The notes: a model not told the origin generated them from the sequence alone. Counted from the first letter of the stretch, positions 45,501 through 57,967 are shown. The stretch: 64,000 bases of DNA from Aselliscus stoliczkanus (GCA_033961575.1 CM066731.1:134223001-134287000); one strand, 5' to 3'. Made by a program: numbers and translations.

Positions 45501-46376
45501 TTAAAGAAGCCCTTTTAGCATTTCCTGCAAAGCTGGCTTGGTGGTAATGAATTCCCTTAACTTATTTTTTTCTGCAAAGCTCCTTATCTCGCCTTCGATT
45601 TTAAGTGATAACCTTGCTGGATACAGCAATCTTGGTTGTAGGCCTTTATTTTTCATCACTTTGAAAACCTCCTGCCACTCTCTTCTGGCCTGCAAAGTTT
45701 CTGTAGAAAAGTCAGCTGATAATCTTATGGGGGTACCCTTGTAAGTAACTTGCTGCCTTTCCCTTGCTGCTTTAAGGATTCTGTCTTTGTCCTTAACCCT
45801 TGCCATTTTCACTATAATGTGTCTTGGAGTGGGCCTGTTTGGAATCATCCTGTTTGGAACTCTCTGCACTTCCTGGGCTTGTATTTCAATGTCCTTTGCC
45901 AGGTTAGGGAAGTTTTCAGACATTATTACTTCAAATATATTCTCAATCCCTTGGTCCCTCTCTTCTCCTTCTGGTACTCCAATGACCCTTAGGTTATTGC
46001 GTCTGATGTTGTCCCCCAGCTCTCTTAAACTATTTTCCATGTTTTTCATTCTTTTTTCTTTTTGTTGTACCGCATGGGTGATCTCTGCTATTTTGTCTTC
46101 TAAGTCACTGATTCGATTTTCTGCTTCATCCAGTCTGCTAGTGATTCCATCAAGTTTGTTATTTAATTCAGTAATTGTGTTCTTAAGTTCTAGCTGGTTG
46201 CTTTTCATGATTTCTCTATCCTTCTTTATATTTTCATTAATTTCCTTGAACATTCTAATAATCAGTGTTCTGAACTCTGTCTCCGATAGGTTGGTTACCT
46301 CTATTTCCTCTATTTCCACAGATTCAGGAAGTTTCTTCTGTTCTTTTATTTGTGTTGTGTTTCTTTGTCTCCCCAT
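45501..46376 (-). CDS. L1 ORF1p, intact
   Basis: 291 codons from ATG (46376) to stop, with no interruption. ORF1p is a trimeric RNA-binding chaperone that coats L1 RNA in cytoplasmic particles and is needed for retrotransposition. Residues about 1-45 are the N-terminal region. About 50-125 is a coiled coil with heptad-like LDEAENRISDLEDKIAEI. About 128-212 is the RRM-like domain beginning NNLRVIGVPEGEERDQGIEN. About 213-291 is the C-terminal domain with REWQEVFKVMKNKGLQPRLL. Human ORF1p is 338 residues, so this one has a shorter N-terminal part. The ATG follows the 5'UTR and the stop is 48 bases before ORF2, the normal dicistronic layout. Intact here while ORF2 is not. The protein could be made if the 5'UTR promoter is active. 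Confidence 0.95.
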   Translation of the reverse strand: MGRQRNTTQIKEQKKLPESVEIEEIEVTNLSETEFRTLIIRMFKEINENIKKDREIMKSNQLELKNTITELNNKLDGITSRLDEAENRISDLEDKIAEITHAVQQKEKRMKNMENSLRELGDNIRRNNLRVIGVPEGEERDQGIENIFEVIMSENFPNLAKDIEIQAQEVQRVPNRMIPNRPTPRHIIVKMARVKDKDRILKAARERQQVTYKGTPIRLSADFSTETLQARREWQEVFKVMKNKGLQPRLLYPARLSLKIEGEIRSFAEKNKLREFITTKPALQEMLKGLL

Positions 46377-48733
46377 TCTGGCTTACTCTTTGTGTTTGCT
46401 TCAATATAACAGATAGATCACCCAGATTTCTCAGTCTTTTCTCGGTAAACTTATATGGTGTGTGTCCTTTATATTTGAATTACTCAGTCTCCCTATTCTC
46501 CTGTGCTTGTATCTGAGGTGTTCCTTGTGTGCATGCGTCCTCACTTGTTGAAGTTTTAGTTTTGATTACTTTTGGTTTGTCAGTAGGTGGGATTGACTCC
46601 CAGATTGATTAGCTGTGAGGATCAGCAGCGTCTGCAGTTTATGAGCTGCTGTGAGAGGATTGACCCCTCTGATGAAACTTGGACCCTATGGGTCTTAGTA
46701 CCTGTAGTAACTTCTTTTTGGGTGTGACTCTTGTATGTCAAACCCAGAAATGTTCTGGTTTTATCTAAAGTTGGCCTCGGGTATGATGATTCTTGTGTCT
46801 GTTTGTTTGGACCCACTGCTGCAGAGTGATTTCAGAGCATAACAGATCAACAAGAACAACCTCCGCAGCCACCAAAGGAAACCAAATGCTCGCACAATTA
46901 AAAACAACCAACCATCAAACTACAGTCAACTTGTACAGAAATATCAATCATACTAATGAAGAAAACAAACAGAAACAAAACAAAAACCACATACTCAATA
47001 ATAACAGAAGAGGAAACAAAATAAAATACAATATCCTAAAATAAAAAATAGAATAAACATGAGAAACCGATTAGCTATACCTAAAAAATAAAAAATAAAA
47101 ATAAACTAAAATAATAATAAAAAAAGTAAGAAAAATTTAAAAATAAAATTTGCAGAAAAAAGGAAAAGAGGAAAAGTATAGCAGTGAGAAGAATGAATAA
47201 AATAAGAGAGAAAGTGAGGGTGGGGAAAAAAGAAAAAGAAAAGAAAGAAAAAGAAAAAGAAAAAAGGAAAAAAAATATATATATATATATTTGTCTACAC
47301 ACCCATATATATGGACATATATTCACCTATATACACCTATATATATATGCCTATATTAAAAACTACAATATGATTATAATGAAATAGAAATAAAAACCAA
47401 AAACAACCAAGATAAGCAGCCAATAAAGGGAAAACAAAACAGAATAAAACCAAACAAACCAAAAATACCCGTGCTGGTCTAGGCTAAAGTCCACCAAGCT
47501 CTCTTCAGTTTGTCTGCTGTACAAAAATTCCTGTGCGTCTTGTGGGAACAGTAGGCCACCTGATGCCTAGCGTGATCCTGGCACTGCAGGTTTGCTGTAC
47601 TTGAGTGTGGTTGTGACGTGTGATTGGTGGTTTTACAAAGTCACTGCCTTTTGCTTTTGCCTGTCCCAAGGCAGGCTGCACCCCCAAAGGCTCAATGAGT
47701 GTCTCTGGGCACCCTTTGGGTTGACAGCCGTGGAGAATTAAAGAATTCCTCACTACCAAAAGCCTGCTGCTAAGAATCTGTTAATTAGTGCCTCAGCAGA
47801 TGAACCTGCCCTGCCTCCCAAGCCTTGCCTAAAGGTGGGGCGGGGTGGGTAGTCTCACTCTGCTGCCTTTACTGGGTGGAAATTCTCAACCCCCCTGCAG
47901 GTAAGGATATCTTCCTAGTCTGCCCTCTTGCTCCCTTCAGGAGTCATTTTAAGACTGTCTTGGCGGGGGACAAAGTTTGTGGGAGTGGGTGAGTTATTGG
48001 GTTTTTTTTTTTTTTTTGCTTTCTGTTCAAGAGTAGAAAAAGGGAAAAAAAATAAAAAACATAAAAATAAACAAAGCCACAGTTCCAACACTGTTTCAAG
48101 CTAAGGCCTTTGCCTCTTATGCTCCAGCGGAGTTCCTGCTGCTCTCCCAAAGGGTCTGCCGGGATTTAGGGAATTGCGCGCACCCTACCGTGTGGCCAAG
48201 ATCCCCGCTCCGCGTCTCTCGGGGACCTGCGTCTCCACCCGGCGCGCTGCTTGTCCGAGCGAGTCCTCTTTTTCCCCTGCTCCCGGGTTCCAGGCTTCTG
48301 CCTCGGAGCCGGCGCGCCCGCGCGGATCTCCTGCCGCTCTCCCAAACGGTCTGCCGGGATTTAGGGGACTGCGCGCACCGTGCCGCGTGGCTCCGATCCC
48401 CGCTCTGTCTCTCCGGGATCTGTGACTCCGGCCGGCGCGCTGCGTCTCCGCGGGCGAGTCCTGTGTTTCCCCTGCTCCCGGGTTTCAGGCTTCTGTGCTC
48501 CGCGGGACCGTGACTCAGCAGCCGCGGGTGCGGGCTGCACCTCACGCTTCTCGCCGCCTTCTTCCCCTACTCGCCCAGCCTGCCCACCTTCCAACAATCC
48601 TTGTGTGGAACTCTTAGTCGCTCTGTGTGATGAGTAGATGTCTCTTTGAAGCGTATTAGAAGTTCAAATTGTGGATATTTCCAGGGGAGATTTCATGGAG
48701 CCCTCCTCACAGCCGCCATCTTGCCCCTCCCCC
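46377..48733 (-). promoter_or_regulatory. L1 5'UTR with CpG-rich internal promoter
   Basis: 2.36 kb between the 5' end and the ORF1 start. 48120-48600 is strongly CpG-rich and GC-rich against an AT-rich background, as expected for an internal RNA polymerase II promoter that starts transcription at the element's first base. The first transcribed bases contain 'caagatggcggc', a YY1-like motif seen at the start of many L1s. Purine-rich A/G runs (47205-47275) and AT-rich text fill the part next to ORF1. Confidence 0.85.
48131..48520 (-). repeat. two ~195-bp tandem monomers in the L1 5'UTR
   Basis: 'ctgccgggatttaggg' occurs at 48156 and 48351, giving a 195-bp period. The monomers share 'gctctcccaaa', 'tgcgcgcaccgtgccg'-like, 'gatccccgctc', 'ggcgcgctgc', 'gcgagtcct' and 'cccctgctcccgggtt'. 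Monomeric 5'UTR promoters are best known from rodent L1s. Confidence 0.9.
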
Positions 48734-48749
48734 ACATTCAATAATTTTT

Positions 48750-50287
48750 GTACAACTTTTTGTTTGATATTACCAATCAGTCAAACTTACTAATATGTTT
48801 GCAAAGCTGCTTCAAAGTTTATATTCATTTCCACTTAACTTCAAACTTACCTAAATAGGGAAATGTATAAGTGTTCATAATAGTTTTGGTCAACAAACCA
48901 GTGTGCTTTAATTATTGTTGCTAAAAGTGTATAGGCTTTCCCTCCCACCATGACTATATTATGAAAATTCCTATGTAAGCCACACACCATGTAGACCACA
49001 CCAGAGAAAATGTATTTAATATATTATAAAAGGCTATATTCCTCTCTATAATTAGGATTTTAATGCCAACAAATTAAGTCACATTAAACACTGCATCCCG
49101 AGTTAGCCACAAAATTATTAACTGCAACACTTAAATTAAACATTTTGTAATCCCTTTTAACCTGGCAAAGATGTTTGCTCTTTTCACATGTTCAGTTATA
49201 AGAACAGAATGCTAAATAGATAATAAAGTAGAATTAGGATTATAATTTTTATATCCATAAAAATTAGGTGGTTTTAATATGCATTTTAGCTTATCTGAAT
49301 ATAACCTAATAGTGACATGAAGATGTGACCAGGTAACATTGCAGCATCTGTTCAGTTATATTCAAATATTAGCTGGTAAGTGCTGTGTTATATGACCACA
49401 AATTTCGTTACAGAACATAACGTACCACATAATGTAAATGTTCAATAAATATCTATTTCTTCCCTTTTTTTAAGAAAAAATTAACATGTAGTCAATTATG
49501 GAATATTGCAATAATCCCAACTATATTCTCCACCATCAGCTTCTCTCCTTTGAATTATCTCAGCATAATACTGCTTGCTTATTCTTTCAAAAGCACTTTC
49601 AAATGATTTCTCTGAAGAGTCATCAATTCTCCACTGCCTAAACAAAAAATACCTATATCATTATCTTACTTAAGATCTTTCATAATCTTGCCCAAATAGT
49701 TTTTCAGCTATATTTCCTATTAATACCGTAAAGAAAATTTGCAGTTAAACATAGTCTACTTATTGTCACATAACTCACTTGTCACTTACTCAAATCATTG
49801 AGTACCTAACTATATATTGAAGGTACCACTTTAGCACCTTTGTTCATCTAATGTATATCACATGACATCCTCTGGTGATTCTAATTATTAAAAGTTTATG
49901 TGTCTTTCATGTCCCAGAAAAGACCCCATCTGTACATTGATACCGTAATGTACAGTTTCTTGACTACGTAAATATAGTCATCTCTACTTGCACTAAGGAA
50001 TCTATTCGGTATGGTCAGAAATACTGACTTAACATACTTCTTTGTGTAGTACTACATATTTTTTCATATTACTATTTTGTTGTGATATTTATTAGTTTGT
50101 TTAATGATAATTCATATGTATATGTCTTGCAGAAAAAGATCATTAGTCCCTTCTGTGCAAAGATAAAATATGAAACATGAATAAAATATTGTTCCTGCTT
50201 TCAAGTTTTTACAGGCCCCAAGTAGAGAACAGATGACCACTCAAATATTTTTCTCTGCTATGTGCTTCAATAGGCATCCAGTATATC

Positions 50288-50288
<1 letters not shown>
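48750..50288. other. mostly unannotated; weak L2-like trace
   Basis: AT-rich unique text. 49660-49880 ('agatctttcataatcttgcc...ctttgttcatctaat') is reminiscent of the old L2 3' region. No gene seen. Confidence 0.35.

Positions 50289-50337
<49 letters not shown>
50289..50337. repeat. (CA)n microsatellite
   Basis: About 24 uninterrupted AC units. Confidence 0.97.
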
Positions 50338-50340
<3 letters not shown>

Positions 50341-50824
50341 TGGGCACACTAACTTCAAAAAAGTGCTTCTCTATAATTTATTTACATTTCCTTCTTTCAC
50401 TCACTCTACAAATATCTTCAACTACTTCCCTATCTATTGTTCTCTCTTCTGATCTCTAATATCTCTTTCTGCGTACTCCCTGTCAGTCACTAGCCTTGAT
50501 GGATTAAATTGATTAAAACAAACAAACACAATTCCCACTATTTTGTCTACTAGCTTCCTTGAATCTGTTCCTGTGTATTCTGCTTTACTCCTGTTTCTAT
50601 ACTTAACCTGTTTTAGGTCCTATCTAAGGCCAAACACTCCACTTGTACCCTGAATCTAAGGTTACTATATAGCCATTCCTCCATAGCTGTAGATCACAGA
50701 TCAAAAATATCTGGGGGAAAATGTTACTTTGTTGCTAATATAGTTACAACTATGATGACTGTATCTATACTGAATGTGTACAGACCATTTTTCTTGTCTT
50801 TATTCTCTAAACAATACAACTATT

Positions 50825-51012
50825 TACATAGCATTTACATTGCATTAGGTGTTATAAGTACTCTAGAGATGATTTAAAGTATATGAGAGGATGTGCATAT
50901 GTTATATGCAAACACTATGCCATTGTACATAAGGAACTTGGGCATCTGAGGATTTGGGTATCCATGGGGTCCTGGGACCAATCACACTATGGATACTGAG
51001 GGATAATGTTAC
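50825..51012 (+). mobile_element. Tc1/mariner-superfamily DNA transposon fossil
   Basis: 'gttatatgcaaacactatgc', 'cattgtacataaggaacttg', 'ggtatccatggggtcctggg' and 'tatggatactgagggataa' follow a common mammal-wide DNA element order (…gacttgagcatcc … ggtatccgcggggtcctggaacc …). Family named only to superfamily level. Confidence 0.5.
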
Positions 51013-54000
51013 ATCTTTAATTTGCCCAGGATACTCTACTTTTACAGATTGTATATAAAAAAGAAAATTTCATTGTCTGTATTTCTTTTCACATTACTAT
51101 TATTATTTGGGTTTCTTTTTTTCATGGATATAACTGAAAATGATTTCATTGTATAGAGAGGGGAAGTGCTAACAAATGATCTGCTCTAGGTTTCAAATAC
51201 ATTAAGTAGACAAATTCAGTGATTTTCTGTCTTTGACCTATTGGAAGAGTTCAATATAGCTTATCACTCCTCTTTGAACATTCTTTCCTTCAGGACATTA
51301 TTCTCTTAGTTAGTGTTCCTCCCGTTTATCAACTACCACTGTTTAGTCTCTATTTCTGGTAATTCTTCATCTATCTGACCTCTTACTGTTGGAATGCTCA
51401 CCTCAGATCTTATCTCGTGTTTGCCAACACTTACTCCCAAAGTTATCTTATCCAGAGTCAAAGCTCTTATTAAAGTATAATTTTTAAAGTGGTAAAATTA
51501 TGATTCTTGAATATACTATTAAAATAGATAAATCTCTAGTTAGCATGATAGGGAAAAGAGAATAGAAACAAGTCATAAATATCAAGATAAGAAATAGTAG
51601 AAATTAAGGGATAATAGAAAGTTATGAAAAGATTATGGCTACAAATTTTATAACATAAAAGAAATAAACAAATTACTTGAAAAGTACAAACTATCGAAAA
51701 TCTGGAAAAGCATGCCATATTTTGTACCTACATGCCTCCACCAAAACAGAGCTGTCTATTCTTTCCATGAGCCCTCAGTGACTCTCAAGTAAACCTGAGA
51801 ACTTATCCTGTATCTGAAACTCTTGTCATCCTAAACTGATACACTAACCACACATATCTTTAGCAATTTGTTAAAATCATAACTGACTTTTTTCTCATCT
51901 ATATTTATGGCAGTCAGCTCTCACATGCTCTAAGTAGAAACAGTTCCTGTGAGTTGTCTCTTCTTGGAATAGATTGCCATGAATTAAAGAACCGTGTTCT
52001 ACAAGTTTTCATTCATAAAATTTCTATGAGTTACTCTAGAGAAGGTCCCTTTTATTTCCTTTTCCTTGAATTAGAAAATAGAAAACAAACATTTAACATT
52101 TCTCTACTTCCAGGTAAGAAACTTTGTTCCTATACAAGAAAAATATATTCCTATACTAGTCCAAGGATGGGGTGGGGGTGGGGCGCGGGACTTATTTCAA
52201 ACTTGGTGGAGAGAAAAGCAAGTGGAACGACAAAAAGTGGGCTTAATAACACCACAATTTTATTTGTACTTCAAAAGAAATGGGCTTTCCACAAAAGTAT
52301 TAAATGTCTTCTTTTTTCTTCTTAAAGAAAATAGAACATAATGCTGAAATAATAGCCAAATTTAAAGTAAATGGAGGCACTTATCAGATTTTATGGACAG
52401 CTGTTTACTGCCTGACATTTAAAATATCAGGTTTCGAATTTCTGTCTCAAAATGCAGAGACTATATAGCAAAGATAGTTTATATTGCTCAGATTGAAGCA
52501 TCTGTGGCTTTATTGTTATCTGACAGCACCACAGCAATCAATAGATTGCCTTAGCAGTTTTGTGAAGATAATTCACCATAGAGAAGCAATCACTTTTCCC
52601 TCCTTCATGTTTTGCTTGTACTCTCAGCAAAGCCTTCCACGAATTCCCTGTTTAAAATCACAGCTCACATTCCCCACCTCCAGCACTCCCTCCTTATTTT
52701 TCTCCATATGACCTGTGAGAACTGAGACCATTTACAGTAAACACACACAGCTGAGTGTCTATATTAATATGACTTTTAGTTTTCCACTGTCTTCATCAAC
52801 ACAATCAAGTGGACATGAAGAGGTTATGGCTTTTGAGCTTTTATTTGTTGCTGTGTTTTCCAGGAAATTCTTGCTCAAGAAGAGGAAAGTTACAGATAAC
52901 TTTATTATTCATTTGAGAAACTTCCTGAGAGACCTATTTCATTTAATATTAGGCTATTAAGCTTTTAAATCAATAATTTCAAATTATTGTTTTCTCTTCC
53001 AGACTTTTCTAAACGCTTTCTCAAAATCCTCACTTTGCTGTAGCCATCAGACCTAAACTATTATGTCATGATCTTTATTCAATTCTAATCAAACTATAAT
53101 ACTGAAAAACAACTCTGGCTTCTCTGCTCTGACTTGCTAAGGCTCTATGTGTTGGTCCCTCTTATGACAGAAAGAAATGATCTCACGTTTGTCTTATTAA
53201 TAAGTTATTTCCATGGTATTTGGGGGAAGCAAGAATTTAACATTTTTAATATATTATATATTTGTTTACAATCTGTGTTCCCAACTAGAAAATAAAACTA
53301 AAATCCTTAGGAGTAATTTGAAAGACCTAGAATTAAAGACACTAGGGACATACGGTATGATGGAAGAAATAAGACCATAAGCCTAGGGAAGAAATCATAT
53401 TAGATGGTTGAAGCTTATTATCTTTTAACATTTGAAGAGAAATGTTGTATATTGGGATTTATACTCTGTATTCTAACATATTTTGATTAGAAAAACTATT
53501 TAAAAACAGAATGAAACAAAATGCAACAAAAGTTCAAAAGCCATGAGCACTTTGTGTTTACTTAAAGGTAAACAAGGAAATGAGTTAGGAACCATAAATT
53601 CTACCTTCGTCTGTAACTGAGCCACATAAAAAAAGGAAGACAGTAGTCAGCAAATAAATTATTTAGGGTATCATCATAAATAATCCAGAGAGGAAAAAAT
53701 TGTGAGGATTATTCAAGTGAAAAGTCCAGGCTTAGAAACCACCCTTTTGCTCACATACTTCTCTGTAGCACTATGTACATCCTAGCTATGCACTGTTTTC
53801 TATGAGTGATAGATAGGGTTAATGGGAGACCGTGAACATGCCAACTGCTTACTTTCCATAGTTAAGAATTCAAAAACATTAAAGAGCAACACAGGATGGG
53901 ACTGATGGGACTTTCTCCTGGCCCTAGCTTCCTGATAGATACAAAGCAGCTGATAACGCAGCCCAAGCATAATGGGTCCAACCAGATTTGAAAAAGTCAG

Positions 54001-54680
54001 CAATTATTGGTATTAGGTCTTTACTAATTCAGATTTCCATTCCAGTAGAGAGTGGAAGTTGGGGAGAATATACGAGTTTATTACTTTCATTTAAGTGAAT
54101 GTGACACTCACTGTTCGGATGGCCACACTTTCACCGAGGGGTAAGATACAGGGTTCACAGGTATTCTGAGAGCCATGGCTGCCTCCCTATATCCAATATC
54201 TCAGAATAGAGCAATATTCGGATTTTAAAGATAAAGTAATAATTTTTGGCTATTAGGCCAAAAGATCATCTCATGTATGTTATAAAAAGTAACTCTGGCT
54301 TATATCAAATTACTCTATATCAACATTCAAAATACACTAAAAAAGGGGTATACATACTTTGGATGTATATACTTTGGGATGGGTGTTTGTATGTGGGAGG
54401 GTAGCCAGGGGATTGATTGCATAGAAAAATCCAAGAATTAGGAAACATTAATATTAAGAAAACAGCTCATGATTTAACAGTAAAATAGCATAGCTAAAGA
54501 GAGAATTAGTGAATAAGCATCACAAATGAGTATACTGACTGAAGTACAGAACAAAAAGAGAGAAATACAGATAAAAAGGTAAGAAATACACAGGATATGA
54601 CGGAAAAGTGCAACATAAAGTATAAATGAAGTGCTAAAAGCAGAATGAGGCAGGAGAAATCTTTGAAGGATTTAGGATAA
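51013..54680. other. unannotated AT-rich sequence with a G-rich tract
   Basis: The 123-codon frame at 51954-52325 has no splice, homology or composition support. 51255-51430 weakly recalls an old L2-type LINE. A G-rich tract is listed separately at 52168. No gene seen. Confidence 0.4.
52168..52189 (+). other. G-quadruplex-like tract
   Basis: ggggtgggggtggggcgcgg plus one more G gives four runs of at least three G separated by loops of 1-3 bases, which meets the usual G-quadruplex motif. Confidence 0.6.
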
Positions 54681-54695
54681 GAAATTGTAATACTG

Positions 54696-54782
54696 GTCCG
54701 GCCGAGTGGCGCGGTGGTTAAGTGCTGGCTTCGGAAGCCAGCGGCCCAGGTTCAGATCCCACATAAGAGGGCAAGTGACACT

Positions 54783-54822
<40 letters not shown>
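54696..54822 (+). mobile_element. short tRNA-derived SINE
   Basis: Head gtccggccgagtggcgcggt, box A-like tggttaagtgctgg, box B-like ggttcagatccc, body ending cactgccctc and a very long A-tail (about 35). A perfect 14-bp target site duplication aaattgtaatactg lies at 54682-54695 and 54823-54836. The long unbroken tail suggests a recent insertion. Confidence 0.96.
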
Positions 54823-54828
<6 letters not shown>

Positions 54829-54836
54829 TAATACTG

Positions 54837-55430
54837 ATAAAATAATCCTATCTATATATTCTATAAGAACTAGGAGCACCAAAAACTAGAAAAACATGAT
54901 AAAAGCCAGTGTTATGTTATCATAGTAAAATTCCTGGAAAAAATAAATAAAAAAGAAAGATTTTAAAAGTAGCAAGAAAAAAAAGATGTAGTTGGTTCTG
55001 CTATAATGAGGTGTATGTGTTCCTGCAAATGATTGTGCTAAACAAATAAATGACAAAATTCACAGAGATTATAGGTAAATAGGTTTACAAGCATATCACT
55101 CAAAAATCCTGTCAGTGACACATGAAAAGAAAGACGGGAATCTAGTAAAAATAGTAATACAGTTTTACACACATTAATGACCTAAAAATATATAAACACT
55201 TCAGTAAATATGTAAATATGTCACTTTGCCCTGAAAATAGCCCAAAGTTTACTTGTGAAGGGGGTGGGGTATGGGAAGAGTTGCGGCTGCTACACAATCT
55301 TATGGAAATATTTAAAAAAGAAGTAGCTCTCTGTGATTATCAGTCCTTTTAGTACCTACTTTATAGTTATTCTGAGTACACAATACAAGATAATCACTTA
55401 GAAAAATGCCTGACATTTTATCACTGTTCA
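54837..55430. other. unannotated AT-rich sequence
   Basis: No coding or repeat signal recognised. Confidence 0.4.
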
Positions 55431-55434
55431 CCCA

Positions 55435-56545
55435 CTGTCATTAGTCATCAAGGAAATACAAATAAAAACTACAGGGCACTTCATACCCACTAAAATGGCT
55501 GAAATACAAAGGACTGACTAGACCCAGTGCTGGCCAGGATGTAGAGGAACTATAATTCTTTTATTTCAGATGAGAATTTAAATGGTACAACTACTTTGGA
55601 AAACTGTTATATGATTAAATATATATTTATACTATGACCCAGCAAAAGAAACTTGCCCAAGAGTACCGAATGTATATGCTCACAAAAAGATTTGTAAAAC
55701 TGATATTTATAGTATTTTTATTCATAAAAGCTAAAAACGGGCAACAATACAAATGCCCAGTGACAGGAGAAGGAATATGAAAATTTTGGTATATGCTTAC
55801 CTCGTGAAACTAATAAGTAATAAACGACACAAACTGCTGATTTGTGCAACTCCACAGAATATTTTAAAGATTATCATGGATGACTTTTTCATAAAACCAA
55901 AGCACTGAGTAAAAGAAGCCAGATGAAATATATTTGATGATTCAATGTATACACAGCTCCAGAATAGGAAAATTAAAGCTATGGTGGTAAAAATCAGATC
56001 AGTGGTTCCCCAGAGGTCAGTGTGTTGAAGGCAAAGGATCAGAAGATTTCAATAATTATAGGAATGATTATAGGAATAATTATCTTGATTACGATTGTGG
56101 TACCACAGAGTATAAATATGTTGAAATTGATTACATTGTATTCCTAAAATTTTATCATTTTAATTTATGTAAACTATACTTCAGTAAAGTTTATTTTTTT
56201 AAAATCTGGAAAACCCCAAAAGGCCATCAACAGGTGAATGGATAAAACTGTTCAAATATACTCATATAGTGGAATATTTCTTGGACTTAAAAATGAATGA
56301 ACTATTAATTCATGAAACAACATGGTTACATCTGAAAAACACTGTGTTCCACATAAGAACCCAGATAAAATAGAGCGCATAGTGTGTAACTGCATTTACA
56401 TGTATTTCTAAAACCAGAAAGGTGCTAAAAGTTCAAACAATGGCTGCCTTTAGGGATTGGATAGACAGGAGGAAAATGTAAATTTCTGAGATGATTGGGA
56501 TGTTTCATATCTTGATTTGACAAAGCTCATCAAATATACAATTAA
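55435..56545 (+). mobile_element. two old L1 3' fragments in tandem
   Basis: The first (55435-56200) runs 'tcatcaaggaaatacaaata', 'cagtgctggccaggatgtag', 'gtggttccccagaggtcagt' to a 3'UTR-like end. The second (about 56205-56545) starts again with 'caaaaggccatcaacaggtg' and 'atgaaacaacatggttacat', then 'aatggctgcctttagggatt'. Both are decayed. Confidence 0.75.
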
Positions 56546-56596
56546 GTTTGTTGATTTTCTTCCATGTTGAATATGCTTCAATAATAAACAAGAACA

Positions 56597-56719
56597 GGGC
56601 CAGCCGAGTGGCACAGTGGTTAAGAGTTGGTTTGGGAAGCCAGCAGCCCCGGTTCAGGTCCCACATAGGAGGGCCAGTGACACTGCCCTCAAAAAAAATA
56701 AAAATAAAAAATAAAATAG
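56597..56719 (+). mobile_element. short tRNA-derived SINE
   Basis: Head gggccagccgagtggcacag, box A-like tggttaagagttgg, box B-like ggttcaggtccc, body ending cactgccctc and an (AAAAT)n tail. A 9-bp target site duplication acaagaaca lies at 56588-56596 and 56720-56728. Confidence 0.94.
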
Positions 56720-56823
56720 ACAAGAACATATACATCCATGGGTGTATATCTGAAAAAATTAGGCTTTTTGGCTATTATTTCACTCTATAAATATATTCTG
56801 ATGTTTCAGACAGTATTAAATGC

Positions 56824-56827
<4 letters not shown>

Positions 56828-56872
<45 letters not shown>
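56828..56872. repeat. (TA)n microsatellite
   Basis: About 22 TA units. Confidence 0.96.
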
Positions 56873-56876
<4 letters not shown>

Positions 56877-56879
56877 AAA

Positions 56880-57770
56880 ATATTAAAATTTCACACTACA
56901 TTTTTGGTAGTTTTAAACTATGATGTAAGCTAATTAAAATATCAACATAAAATTCAAGTTCTCTGAAAAGGAATTCAAAATTGAGGAGGATGAGGGGAAA
57001 CATTCAGTTAAAGAAATCATGAATGATTAGAGTCTTAGATGGCAATACATAAATAATAAAAAGATAGAAACCTCTTTCTTTCCTGATAACTGAATATGCT
57101 GATTTACCAGCTCATAGAAACTAAAATAAAACAAAATATCAATGCACAGTATTTGCTTGATGTTTTGAGTCAGCTTCAAAAACGCAACCCATTGTCTTAT
57201 CTATCAAGATCTAATCATGCAGTTCAGTGGTCTGCATCTATGACTTTATTGCTTGTGAGTGAATTTTGGTCATAACTATAACTAAAGCCTAAATTGGTGC
57301 TCAAGTCAATGCATCATTTGTTTAAACTTTTGTTTCACTCATGTGACATAAAAATTACTAGGCAAGTAGTGTCTAACTCTCTATAATGCTACTCTTATTC
57401 ATTTCATTAAGCAGCTTTAAAAACATGCTTACAAATCAATAATTCCCCTTTAATCTAATGTAACATTCTTCTGTTTTCTCTGAATTTTGGATTAAATTCA
57501 CATTTTAGGGAGAAAGATGGAAATCAATTAAAATATAAGTTGAAAAACCCTAGATTGCCTCCACCAAATGTCTGTGGGTTTTGTCTCTCCTTCATGTTGT
57601 TCATAAACTGTGGCCCACAATTTCAGATTCCCTGTTGTTGCCAAGTCTTCTTGAAATACTCCAGTTGTTGCCACCACCCATTTATAATTCAGTCTTCATG
57701 TCATCTAATTAATATCCAGAAATATACATTCTATTTGTGGTTGTAACATAAGCTCAGCCAAGATGGAATT
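56880..57770. other. unannotated sequence
   Basis: No family or gene recognised. The short frame at 57540-57746 lacks support. Confidence 0.4.
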
Positions 57771-57777
57771 CTCTAAA

Positions 57778-57960
57778 TCAGTAGTTTTTAATCATTTTGG
57801 GGCTGATAGATGCTTTTGAAAATGTGATAAAAGCATGAACTAATTCTCCCAAAGAAACACATGTGCACACACACGTGCTCATGCACACACATACACATAC
57901 ACACACACACGCACATTTATATATATACACATATATTGGATATATGCATATATGTAAATT
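57778..57960. repeat. possible old interspersed repeat and CA-rich stretch
   Basis: 'agtttttaatcattttgggg...gcttttgaaaatgtgataaa' recalls a widespread mammalian repeat. It grades into an impure CA-rich run (57860-57915). Family uncertain. Confidence 0.35.
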
Positions 57961-57965
57961 ATATC

Positions 57966-57967
<2 letters not shown>

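Larger units (their letters stand above)
41044..48733 (-). mobile_element. full-length young LINE-1
   Basis: About 7.7 kb with every L1 part in order on the minus strand: a 5' start 'ggggcaagatggcggctgtg' (reverse of 48704-48723), a long 5'UTR (46377-48733), ORF1 (45501-46376), a 48-base spacer, ORF2 (41632-45452, broken), a 3'UTR with a 73-bp tandem duplication, and an A-tail. A 16-bp target site duplication encloses it. The 3'UTR is nearly identical to the truncated copy at 7730-8136, so this subfamily was active recently. The copy cannot move itself because ORF2 is interrupted. Confidence 0.96.

Noticed and set aside
45787..46416. 209-codon + strand frame
   Set aside because: Antisense shadow of the intact L1 ORF1, with Ser/Phe/Ile-rich composition.
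48117..48597. Arg/Pro-rich frames on both strands
   Set aside because: They arise from the CpG-rich monomers of the L1 5'UTR, where stops are rare.
51954..52325. 123-codon open frame on + strand
   Set aside because: No homology recognised, no splice context, biased toward residues expected from AT-rich random DNA.
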